Assembly (NCBI RefSeq): GCF_036855935.1
Contig: NZ_JASPFK010000001.1
Span: 1,151,501-1,215,500 of the forward strand
Length of the DNA: 64,000 nt
DNA from: Sphingomonas sp. LR60
GTDB taxonomy: Bacteria > Pseudomonadota > Alphaproteobacteria > Sphingomonadales > Sphingomonadaceae
Reading direction: 5' to 3'
Below are positions 56,214 to 64,000 of this stretch, one piece after another. Numbering within the stretch: the first letter of the stretch is position 1; each line of letters begins with the position of its first letter. Under the pieces are notes generated by a model that was given only the letters and a program-made list of their open reading frames with translations, ran no database searches and was not told the DNA's origin. The position numbers and the translations under genes were made by a program.

Positions 56214-57551
56214 TCAGACCTCCACGATGACGACACGCGGGCTCACCGCGTCGGCGGGGATCAGCGCGGACGCGACCGCGACGACCGGGCGCACGCTGCG
56301 CGTCACCCCGCCACCGCCGAACGGGCCGTTGGTGTAGAGCGCCTCCACCTCCGCACCGACGCGGCGGGCGAGTTCCGCGGTGGCGGTGCGGACGCAGACC
56401 CGCGCGCGGACTTCGCGCGGCGGCTGACCGCGTCCGGTCCGGTCGACGGCGTCGATGCCCATCAGGTCGAAGCGCGCATCGTCGAGCGGGACACCGATCA
56501 TCGCCAGCCGCTCGCGCACCACTTCGATCGCGAGCTCGGCGCGGGGCAGGGCGCCCGGCCCGGCGTAGGAAATCTGTCCCTCGCCGATGAAGCCATCGTC
56601 ATAGCCGATCGATACCTTGAGCGTTTCGGGCCGTGGGCCGCCGCCGCCGCCGCTGAACGCGACGCGGTCGGGCGCTTCCTCGTGCAGCCGCACCGTGCGC
56701 AGATCGGCGATCACGTCGGCCTGGTAATAAGCCGAGGGGTCGAGGATTTCGTAGAGCAATTGCTCCTTGCACGCCGCGAGCGAGAGATGCCCGCCCGATC
56801 CCGCAACCTTGGTGAAAACTGCGCTGGCGTCGCTCTTCACCTCGGCCAGCGGGAAGCCGAGCCGCGCGAGCCCCGGCACAGTCTTGCGCCCGGCGTCGGC
56901 GAAATAGCCTCCCGTCAACTGGCCGGCGCATTCGAGCAGATGACCGATGATCGTGGCGCGCCCGATCAGCGAGGGATCGTCGAGCGACCAGCCGAAGGCG
57001 TGGACCAGCGGTCCGACGAACAGCGCCGGGTCTCCGACGCGGCCGGTGATGACGACATCGGCCCCCTGCGCCAGTCCTTCCGCGATCGGCCCGGCGCCGA
57101 GATAGGCGTTGGCGGATACGATCGCGGCGAGGTCCGCTGTCGTTCCCGCACGGTCGATCAGCGGCAGCGGCGTGGCGGTGACGACGTCCAGTACGTCGTC
57201 GCCGAGCACGGCGGCGATCTTCAGCGAGCTGAGCCCGAGTTCCCGCGCCAAGGCAGCGACGGCTTCGGCTGCGCCCAGCGGGTTCGCGGCCCCGGCGTTG
57301 GTGACGATGCGCACGCCGCGCGCGCACGCCACGGGAAGCACCCGGCGCATCCGTTCGAGCAGCATCGGGTCGAACCCCGCCGACGGGTTGGAGCGTCGCT
57401 CGTTCTGCGCCAGCGCGATGGTGCGCTCCGCAAGGCATTCGAAGACGAGGAAGTCCAGCTCCCCCTTCTCGACCAGCTCCACCGCCGGTTCGATCCGGTC
57501 GCCGGCGAAGCCCGCGCCGGCGCCGATGCGGATCGTGCGCTGCCCGGTCAC
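56214..57551 (-). CDS. AtuA-family (DUF1446) acyclic-terpene-utilisation-like protein
   Basis: A 445-residue protein of the AtuA/DUF1446 family. Motifs are TIRIGAGAGFAGDRIEPAVE, LVFECLAERTIALAQNERR, VTNAGAANPLGAAEAVAAL, VITGRVGDPALFVGPLVHAF and CAGQLTGGYFADAG. GTG 57551 is chosen: it overlaps the transporter stop as GTGA and the protein then starts at the usual point; the ATG-like start at 57614 lies inside the transporter gene. The enzyme activity of the family is unknown; members occur with acyl-CoA carboxylase or hydroxy-acid genes. Here the partner genes are a CitMHS permease and a secreted hydrolase. Confidence 0.87.
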   Translation of the reverse strand: MTGQRTIRIGAGAGFAGDRIEPAVELVEKGELDFLVFECLAERTIALAQNERRSNPSAGFDPMLLERMRRVLPVACARGVRIVTNAGAANPLGAAEAVAALARELGLSSLKIAAVLGDDVLDVVTATPLPLIDRAGTTADLAAIVSANAYLGAGPIAEGLAQGADVVITGRVGDPALFVGPLVHAFGWSLDDPSLIGRATIIGHLLECAGQLTGGYFADAGRKTVPGLARLGFPLAEVKSDASAVFTKVAGSGGHLSLAACKEQLLYEILDPSAYYQADVIADLRTVRLHEEAPDRVAFSGGGGGPRPETLKVSIGYDDGFIGEGQISYAGPGALPRAELAIEVVRERLAMIGVPLDDARFDLMGIDAVDRTGRGQPPREVRARVCVRTATAELARRVGAEVEALYTNGPFGGGGVTRSVRPVVAVASALIPADAVSPRVVIVEV

Positions 57552-58873
57552 AGCGGCAACACGCCGAACAGCACGGCGGCGATCACCATGACGAGGCTGG
57601 CGGCGAACAGCCACGGAATGGCAAAGCGCTGGTGCGCGCCGAGTTCGATCCCGCTGAGTCCTGCGACGAGGAAGGTGGCGGGGGTGAGCGGGCTGACCGG
57701 AAAGCCGGTGGTCATCTGCCCGAGCAGCGCGGCTTGCCCGACGCTGATCGCGGGCGTCCCGAAGCTTTCTGCGACGCGCGCAATCACCGGCAGCACGCCG
57801 AAGTAGAAGGAGTCCGGGTCGAACACGAGGCTGAGCGGCATCGCCAGCACGCCGACGAGCACCGGCAGCCGCGATCCCAGCGCTTCGGGAATGCGGAGCG
57901 CGGCGGTATCCGCCATCGCGCCGATCATCCCCGATCCGGTCATGATGCCGGTAAAGGCGCCCGCCGCCAGCAGGATGCCCGCCATCAGCAGCGCGGCGCG
58001 CGCGTGCGCGTCGATGCGCGCGCGCTGCTGTGCGGCATCGGGATAGTTGACGAGCAACGCCACCGCCGTGCCGACCATGAAGACGACGACCGGCTCCATG
58101 ATCCCGGCGATCATGACCCCGACCACGACCAGCGTTAGCGCGACGTTGAAGGGCAGGAGGCGCGGGCGACGTAGGGACAGAGCGTCGGCCTCATCGCGAT
58201 GCCCTTGTTCGGGAGACGCGTCGCGGGTTGACGCGCCGGACGCGCTGGGCAGCGCGATCCCGCTCGCCAGCCGCCGCTCCTCCGCACGCCCGAGCCACCA
58301 GGCGGCGGCGAAGACAAAGGCTAAGCCGACGAACTGCACGCCGATCATCGGGGTGAAAAGGGTCGTCACCGGCACCTTGAGCGCGGCGGCCGCGCGCAGT
58401 GTCGGGCCGGTCCATGGCAGGAAGTTGACACCCGCCGCCATCGATGCGGTGCAGGCGAGCACGCGCCGGTCCATGCCGAGGCGGTCGTACAGCGGCCGGA
58501 GCGCCGGAATGGTGACGAGGAAGCATACCGCCCCCGACCCGTCGAGATGGATCAGCAACGCCAGCAGCGCGGTGCCGACTGCGATCCGCGTCGGCTTTTC
58601 GCCAACGAGCCGCAGCACCAGCGAGACGAGCGGCGCCAACAGGCCGACGTCGGTCATGATCCCGAAGAATAGGATCGCGAAGACGAACATGCCCGCGACC
58701 GGCGCGATCTTCGCGATGCCCGCGACGATATAGCCGGGCACCGCTGCACCCAGCCCGACGAGCAACGCGGCGACCACCGGAACGAGGATCAGCGCCGACA
58801 AGGGTGACGTGCGGTTCGACAGGATGAGCGCCAACAGCGATACGATCGCCAAGGCGCCGATGAGTGCGAGCAT
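57548..58873 (-). CDS. CitMHS-family citrate/tricarboxylate-type transporter
   Basis: A 441-residue inner-membrane carrier with about twelve hydrophobic segments. Characteristic family stretches are LALIGALAIVSLLALILSNR at the start, LLALLIHLDGSGAVCFLVTI, ASMAAGVNFLPWTGPTLRAA and LVFDPDSFYFGVLPVI. CitMHS proteins take up citrate in complex with Mg or Ca ions together with protons, but relatives carry other di- and tricarboxylates. ATG 58873 has GGGGGAGGATC directly upstream. It is the first gene of the operon with AtuA-like proteins and the secreted hydrolase, and diverges from a TonB receptor gene. Confidence 0.9.
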   Translation of the reverse strand: MLALIGALAIVSLLALILSNRTSPLSALILVPVVAALLVGLGAAVPGYIVAGIAKIAPVAGMFVFAILFFGIMTDVGLLAPLVSLVLRLVGEKPTRIAVGTALLALLIHLDGSGAVCFLVTIPALRPLYDRLGMDRRVLACTASMAAGVNFLPWTGPTLRAAAALKVPVTTLFTPMIGVQFVGLAFVFAAAWWLGRAEERRLASGIALPSASGASTRDASPEQGHRDEADALSLRRPRLLPFNVALTLVVVGVMIAGIMEPVVVFMVGTAVALLVNYPDAAQQRARIDAHARAALLMAGILLAAGAFTGIMTGSGMIGAMADTAALRIPEALGSRLPVLVGVLAMPLSLVFDPDSFYFGVLPVIARVAESFGTPAISVGQAALLGQMTTGFPVSPLTPATFLVAGLSGIELGAHQRFAIPWLFAASLVMVIAAVLFGVLPL

Positions 58874-58959
58874 GATCCTCCCCCGCTCGGTCGTTCGCCG
58901 AACCTCGCCACCATGCAACCGACGTTGCTATCCAACAATGACAATTAGTGAATAGACCC

Positions 58960-59011
58960 ATGCGTAATGCTGATAGGTTGGACGAAGTCGTCGGTCATGC
59001 GCGTTACGCAT
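58960..59011. promoter_or_regulatory. Inverted repeat in the divergent CitMHS / TonB-receptor gap
   Basis: ATGCGTAA at 58960-58967 and TTACGCAT at 59004-59011 are perfect reverse complements with centres 44 bases apart, about four helical turns. The 308-base gap also has an A+T-rich stretch (AAAATTCTATTTTTTATC) that may hold a promoter. The repeat could be where the LysR regulator at 62037-62945 acts on both sides. This link is inferred. Confidence 0.5.
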
Positions 59012-59181
59012 AGGTCGATAGCAAAATTCTATTTTTTATCTTGTCTGCCGCCCCGCATGAAGAGGGCGAACTCGGCAGGTAGCCGGGTCGGAGAGGATCT
59101 GGAACGGTGATCGACGGCGGACTACGCCGCCGTCCGCTCTCGCCCTCCGCCCGGCGCCGAAAGCCAGAGGGAGGGGATAAT

Positions 59182-62012
59182 ATGAGCTTCATTCCGCGTA
59201 CACGCCGTTACCTGTTGGCCATGTCCGCGCTCGGAACGCTGCCGGGTGCGCTGATCGTTGCGACACCGGCGATGGCGCAGACGAGCGGCCCGACCAGCTC
59301 GGCACCGGCCGGGCAACTGCCCGGCAGCGCGCCGGTGAGCGAGGCGGATGCGGCGACCGCGGGTGACGCACCGACCAGCGACATCGTCGTCACCGGATCG
59401 TATCTGAACGTCCGTCAGGAGGATCGTGCGTCCCCGGTGCTGTCGATCACCGCCGAGGATCTCAATCGTACCGGCGTCGGCTCGCTGGCCGATATCACGC
59501 GCTTCATCCCGCAGAACGTCGGGAGCGCGGGCGGTATCCAGGATCTCGCCAAGGGCGGCGGTGCGGACTCGCGCGATACGCGATCGGCCAATCTGCGCGG
59601 GCTGGGTGCGGGGGCGACGCTAGTCCTGCTCAACGGCCGACGTGTCGTGCCAGCGGATGGCTTCGTCAATCTCAACAGCTTGACGCCGGAGATCGCGATC
59701 GAGCGGTTGGAGACAGTGCTCGACGGAGCGTCATCGACCTATGGTGCCGACGCGGTGGCGGGCGTGTTCAACGTCATCACCAACATCCGTTTCAACGGCG
59801 TAAAACTGTCCGCGCAGGGCACCCACATCAAGGACTCGCCCGCATTCAACGTCCAGGCGATGTTCGGGATCGGCGACGACCGGTTCCACAGCGTGACTTC
59901 CGCCGAATATCGCTATCAGGACAATCTGCAGAACGCCGAGCGCGCGATCACCAACTTCTTCAACCCGTCGTCCGGCGCGGGCGCCAATCCAGGCAGTTAC
60001 ATCCTCTACTCCCGCCCGCGCACCGCGAACGGCGGCGACGTCGTCATCGGCGGCAACAATTATTCGCAGCTTTACGACCGGTTCCGCAACACCGCCGGCA
60101 CTGTCAGCGTGGTGGATCCCGATTGCGGTTCGGCGGCGTCGCAGAGCCGCTACGTCCCCGCGGCGAACAGTCCGGGGTTTGGGCTTGGTGCGTGCCAGTT
60201 CAGCTTTCAGGCGCAAAATCCCATCCGCCCGGAGGCCAAGAGCTACCTGATCCACAACGATACGACCTATGAACTGGCCCCCGGTCACACGTTGTTCGCG
60301 GAAATCGGAATCTATCATCAGGACTCGAACCGCTTCAGCGTGCCGTCCTATGCGCAGAACCGCATCGGCGCGCGGCCGCCGATCGTGCCCGCCGCCAATC
60401 CCTATAATCCATTCGGCGTCGACGTCGCCTTCGTCGGCCGCGCGATCGGCTCGGCCGGCTTCCCCGATTATCAATATCGGCTGATTCAGGACAAGGTCGA
60501 CCAGCGCCAGTTCGTGCTGGGCGCGCGGGGCCGGATCGGCGGCGGCTGGCGCTACACCGCCAATGCCACCTATTCGCGCGCCGACGTGCAATCGACCGAC
60601 CGCGACACCGACCTGACGCTGTTCCAGGCGGCGCTGAACGGCTTTGGCGGACCCAATTGCAATTACCGCTACAGCGGGCCGGGAGCGGGCGCGGTCGCGG
60701 GGCAGGGCAATTGCCTGTACTATTCGCCGTTCGCGAAGGACACCGCGGGCCTCGATCCGTCGCTGATCTTCAACCTTCAGAGCAACGTCGTGAGCAACGC
60801 CAAGATCGAATATGCGATCGGCGAGGCGGTGGTGAACGGACCGCTGGCAACGATCAACGGTCGCTCGATCGATGTCGCGGTGGGCGTGCAATATCGCAAG
60901 GAAAAGCTGTCGAACAGCTATTCGGACCTGCTGACGAGCGGCTTTGCCGGCTTCCTGGGCCCCAACCGCAACACCGCGTTCCAGCGTGACGTGAAGAGCG
61001 TGTTCGCCGAAGCCAATTACGAGGTGATCGACGGGCTGAACATCAACGCCGCCGCGCGTTATGAGGATTACGGCAACTTCAATACCGTCGCGCCGAAGAT
61101 CGCGGCGAACTGGCGCATCATTCCGCAGATCGCGATCCGCGTCTCGGCGAGCAAGGCATTCCAGGCGCCCTCGATCCAGAATTCGGCGGCGGTGCTGATC
61201 AACACCAACGTCGTCAACATCATCGATCCGCTCGACCGGTCGACGACGTTCCGGTCGGTCCAGACGTATGGCAATCCCGACCTGCAACCGCAAAAGGCCG
61301 ACGTCTTCAACATCGGCACCACATTGCTGCCGTTCGAGGGGCTGCGGATTTCGGTCGATTACTGGAAGTACAAGTACAAGAACCAGATCCAGCTTCAGAA
61401 CGGGCAGGCGGTGATCAACGCCGCGCCGAACGGACCCAATGTGCTGCGCGACCAGACCACCGGAGCGGCGCAGACGATCATCGTCCAGTCCTACAACGCG
61501 CCGAGCGGTACCGGCACCTCGGGCATCGACGTCGCGGGATCATACAGCTTCGATATCGGCGCGGCGCGCCTGTCGATCCGCGACAACCTAAGCTATCTGG
61601 CGACCTATGACGTCGATACTGGGACGGTCGTCTATGACGGCGTCGGCTATCGCAACAACTTCCAGACCTCGCCGCTCACCTCGGCAGCCGCGCCCGCTGG
61701 CGCAATCTGGCGAGCCTCGATGCGTCGATCGAACAGATCTTCGTCTCTGGCACCTGGCGCTACGTTTCGGGAGTGCGCGACGATTATCAGGCGGTGGTCG
61801 GCGCGAACGTCACCGATCGGATCGGCGCATGGTCGGTGTTCGATTTCCAGGCCGGGCTGCAATTCGGCGCCGATCGGCAATTCGAGCTGACCGCCGGAAT
61901 GATCAACGCCTTCAACAAGACGCCGCCGGCCGCGAAATACACCGGCTATCTCTCGACGCTCGGCGATCCATACGGACGTCAAACCTATGTCCGGGTCGGC
62001 GCGAAGTTCTGA
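59182..62012 (+). pseudogene. TonB-dependent receptor, one frameshift near the 3' end
   Basis: A 943-residue outer-membrane receptor once one C is added to the C run near 61693 (SAAAPRWRNLASLDASIEQ), which joins the main frame to the ending VGAKF with TGA 62010-62012. Signal peptide RRYLLAMSALGTLPGALIVA; TonB box DIVVTGSY; plug with SPVLSITAEDLNRTGVGSLA and VLLNGRRVVPADGFVNLNSL. Without the extra C the frame stops at 61890 and lacks the last strands. GGAGGGG lies before ATG 59182. It is divergent from the CitMHS/AtuA operon and probably imports the substrate of the secreted hydrolase or its product. Sequencing error is the likely cause. Confidence 0.85.
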
Positions 62013-62036
62013 CCCGAGACGGCGGCCGCTGGCTGG

Positions 62037-62945
62037 TCAGCGCGCCGCCGCGTGCGCAAGGAAGTGTCGGCGGAACGCCTCCGCCGCAGGAGGGAGAGTG
62101 CGACCGAGAGGATAGGCCAGCCCGATCGTCCGCTCTACGCTGGGATTGGTCAGCGGGCGTTCGGCGATCGTGCCCCGGTGCAACATGCCCAGCGTCGAGC
62201 GCGGCAGCGCGGTGATGCCGAGCCCCGCCTCGATCAGTGCACCGACGGTGGCCAGTTGCGTGCAGTCGTACAGCCCGCGCACCGCGACATCGGCCTTGAT
62301 CATCGCCGCGTCGGTGAGTTCGCGGACGCTGCTGCGCGGCGCCATCGCGATGAACGGATGCTCGGCGAAGATCGACCAGCGTGCCGGCTTGCCGGTGTCG
62401 AGCGGGCTTCCGGCCGCGACGACCAGCACCATCGCGTCCTGCATCAAAGCGTCGAAGTGAAACTCGCCTTCGTCGGGCGGGGTGGTGACGGCAAGGTCGA
62501 TCTGCCGCTCCTGCATCTGCTGGTACAAGGCGCCGGACAGATAATCGCGCAGCACGACGTCGACCTGCGGATGGCTGACACGGAACGACGCGATCGCCGC
62601 CGGAAGCGATCCCGCCGCGACCGACGGCAGTGCGCCGATCACCACCCGGCCGCGCTCGCCGGTCAGGCTCTGCGCAAGTTCCGAGAAGGCGTGATCGAAG
62701 TCGGCGGTCAGGCGCTCGACGATCGGCAGCAACGCCTCTCCGGCTGCCGTCAGGCGCACGTTGCGGCTGTCGCGATCGAACAGGCGCGCGCCGAGTTGCT
62801 CTTCCAGCATCCGGATCGTGCGGCTGAGCGCCGGTTGCGAGACGTTGGCGACACGGCCGGTTTCGCTGAAGCTGCGATGATAGGCGACCATCATGAACAA
62901 CCGCAGGCTCGTCATGCTGGGATTGCGTCGCATGCAACGGGACAT
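62037..62945 (-). CDS. LysR-family transcriptional regulator
   Basis: A 302-residue LysR protein. The N-terminal winged helix has LRLFMMVAYHRSFSETGRVA and VSQPALSRTIRMLEEQLGAR; the effector domain has GRVVIGALPSVAAGSLPAAI and AVTTPPDEGEFHFDALMQDA. It converges on the TonB receptor gene with 24 bases between stops. Together with the receptor and the CitMHS operon it is likely the regulator of the whole locus. Three Met codons near the start (62945, 62933, 62915) are possible. Confidence 0.9.
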   Translation of the reverse strand: MSRCMRRNPSMTSLRLFMMVAYHRSFSETGRVANVSQPALSRTIRMLEEQLGARLFDRDSRNVRLTAAGEALLPIVERLTADFDHAFSELAQSLTGERGRVVIGALPSVAAGSLPAAIASFRVSHPQVDVVLRDYLSGALYQQMQERQIDLAVTTPPDEGEFHFDALMQDAMVLVVAAGSPLDTGKPARWSIFAEHPFIAMAPRSSVRELTDAAMIKADVAVRGLYDCTQLATVGALIEAGLGITALPRSTLGMLHRGTIAERPLTNPSVERTIGLAYPLGRTLPPAAEAFRRHFLAHAAAR

Positions 62946-63089
62946 GCGTGGCGGCTGGCGTCACGTCAACGAGAGATCAACGGCGGCGCACCTGCTGAAG
63001 CCCAACTCCGTGCGGCAGCTCGCGTCGATGTCGTTCCCCTGCCAGCGTCCAGGCATCGGCAGGCTGCGCCGGTTTCAGATACGGCCTTT

Positions 63090-63224
63090 TCAGTGTTCGG
63101 CCTTGGTCCCTTCAGTCAGGTTCCAGCGGCTGAGCAGCAGCGGCATCGTCAATCCGTGCGCAGAGATCGAGAATGCCACCACACCGAAGGTGATCACGGT
63201 GATCTCGCCGCGTTCGGTGACACC
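63090..63224 (-). pseudogene. C-terminal remnant of a CPA1 Na+/H+ antiporter
   Basis: On the minus strand a frame of about 45 codons, bounded upstream by TAA (63225-63227) and downstream by TGA (63090-63092), reads VTERGEITVITFGVVAFSIS and then HGLTMPLLLSRWNL. This is the conserved last membrane segment of CPA1-type sodium/proton antiporters. Nothing else of the gene is in the surrounding 300 bases, so it is a decayed relic rather than a sequencing error. The rest of the gap 62946-63318 shows no gene. Confidence 0.6.
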
Positions 63225-63330
63225 TTAGCCAGAGGTCGTAGTCTCCGGCAGGTAATTCAGCCGCGACACAATGCATTAACGTTTAACGGACAGTCAACCA
63301 GCCACGTTGTGAGATCAAGTGGGTGAGCTA

Positions 63331-63732
63331 ATGAAAGCGGTTCATTGTGCCGAGCATCGGCGAATGCGTGAGCTCGCTTCTACCATCCTTGCCGTTGCAT
63401 CAGGGCGAAGGCCATCCGAGTCTGGCGAGCTGGCTCAGCTCCGCCTGAGCTTCGCTCGGTTGGTGAATGCGCATTGCAACGAAGAAGGCAGGACGATCCG
63501 AGAGGCCATCCGTGCCGGGCTTGTGTGTGCGACTACGGCCGCGACCTTTCAACGTGAGCTGCAACGTTGGCGCGCCGCGCTGGCGTCTTTGAACAGCGAT
63601 TGGCCAGGCTCGCGCGCAGACCGCGACCCACGCGGCTTCGCATCAGCCTTCAAAAGCCTGGCTGACGACCTTGGTCGCTACATCGAATTGGAGGAAAGCC
63701 AGATCCTGGACAAGATCCCGGACGTTAGCTGA
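63331..63732 (+). CDS. Hemerythrin-like small helical protein
   Basis: A 133-residue, all-helical protein. The spacing of VHCAEHRRMRELASTIL, then SFARLVNAHCNEEGRTI and finally LGRYIELEESQILDKIP resembles the four-helix HHE/hemerythrin fold, where His and Glu bind a di-iron site. The first two sets (His, His and Glu) are present, but the last helix has YIELEE in place of the usual His-containing motif, so metal binding may be changed or lost. ATG 63331 is used; GTG 63319 is an alternative. No partner gene is visible. Confidence 0.5.
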   Translation: MKAVHCAEHRRMRELASTILAVASGRRPSESGELAQLRLSFARLVNAHCNEEGRTIREAIRAGLVCATTAATFQRELQRWRAALASLNSDWPGSRADRDPRGFASAFKSLADDLGRYIELEESQILDKIPDVS

Positions 63733-64000
63733 ACGTCTTCGTCTGCACTTCCGAACAAGAACTGCAAGGGCGGCCTCGAACCGAAACAGCTATACCAACA
63801 CCGCCAGCGGTGCTCCGCCGCGTCATCGATCGGATGGCAACGTTGACAGAGGGCAGTGCGATTGGAGCGCGCCCCGTTCAAGCGTCGATCGGCCGCGGGT
63901 TATGCGGGCGGGCGTCGAGCACGGCATCGACATGAACGAGCGGTGGAAATGGGGAGCAACCAGGATGCTCTGAACGACCGATTGTGGGTCTCGGGAGGCG
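63733..64000 (+). other. Right edge, no gene recognised
   Basis: The last 268 bases show only shadow frames. A short stretch ACCGATTGTGGGTC near 63978 also occurs near 25568, which may be chance or a small dispersed repeat. Confidence 0.3.

Noticed and set aside
55935..57806. A 623-codon open frame on the plus strand.
   Set aside because: It is antisense to the AtuA-like and transporter genes and has no recognisable domain.
59731..61293. A 520-codon open frame on the minus strand.
   Set aside because: It is antisense to the TonB receptor gene; composition and lack of domain indicate a shadow frame.

Overview
The window looks like chromosome from an alphaproteobacterium of the order Sphingomonadales, probably Sphingomonas or a close relative. 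The evidence is the high G+C content, dense ATGA/GTGA gene overlaps, two large TonB-dependent receptors, a 6S RNA lying between zapA and the 5-formyltetrahydrofolate cyclo-ligase gene, and two short sequences matching the GGAAC-N16/17-GTT promoter of the alphaproteobacterial general stress sigma factor EcfG. No rRNA, CRISPR array, prophage or replication origin was seen.

Bases 1-12.5 kb are mainly acyl-CoA metabolism. A truncated AraC regulator converges on a regulator with two fused TetR DNA-binding domains. Divergent from the latter is a tightly overlapped trio: an ACAD10/11-like acyl-CoA dehydrogenase, an APH-fold phosphotransferase and an SDR. This gene set resembles the enzymes of 4-hydroxyacyl-CoA breakdown. 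Then come a y4iL-type catalase-like heme protein behind a candidate EcfG promoter, TesB thioesterase, two further acyl-CoA dehydrogenases, a fused enoyl-CoA hydratase/3-hydroxyacyl-CoA dehydrogenase and a Crp/Fnr regulator. Bases 12.5-24.2 kb are core genome: an AI-2E-type permease, two identical tRNA-Asp genes, folate enzyme, 6S RNA, zapA, gap-MOSC-pgk, tlyA, tspO, ubiK, a YbjN protein, proC, a MarR regulator, ilvE and tRNA-Gln.

Bases 24.2-33.5 kb are more accessory. They hold a stray PAS domain, three Tad-type pilin-like/vWA genes without any Tad secretion machinery, and a cluster of small stress-type proteins (lipoprotein, two CsbD-like proteins, PAS-LuxR regulator, membrane protein) behind the second candidate EcfG promoter. 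From 33.7 to 36.2 kb a DUF1348/VOC/PNPOx-like operon diverges from a LysR gene across an almost perfect T-N11-A operator. From 36.5 to 41.8 kb a GH95 fucosidase and a TonB receptor form a minimal glycan-use locus. An IS3-family element follows, then a GGDEF-EAL protein, a broken hybrid histidine kinase, and a TetR-controlled redox group (thioesterase, SDR, old yellow enzyme, quinone oxidoreductase). Bases 53.9-62.9 kb form a catabolic locus: a secreted alpha/beta hydrolase, a split AtuA-type pair, a CitMHS permease, a divergent TonB receptor and a LysR regulator. The right edge holds an antiporter remnant and a hemerythrin-like protein.

Several genes (proC twice, hybrid kinase twice, TadG, a TonB receptor, the IS orfA, ilvE, probably the double TetR) are each restored to full frame by a one-base change. 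Most of these are losses in G, C or A runs. Homopolymer sequencing errors explain this better than many independent pseudogenes, so the broken genes should be read as probably intact until checked.
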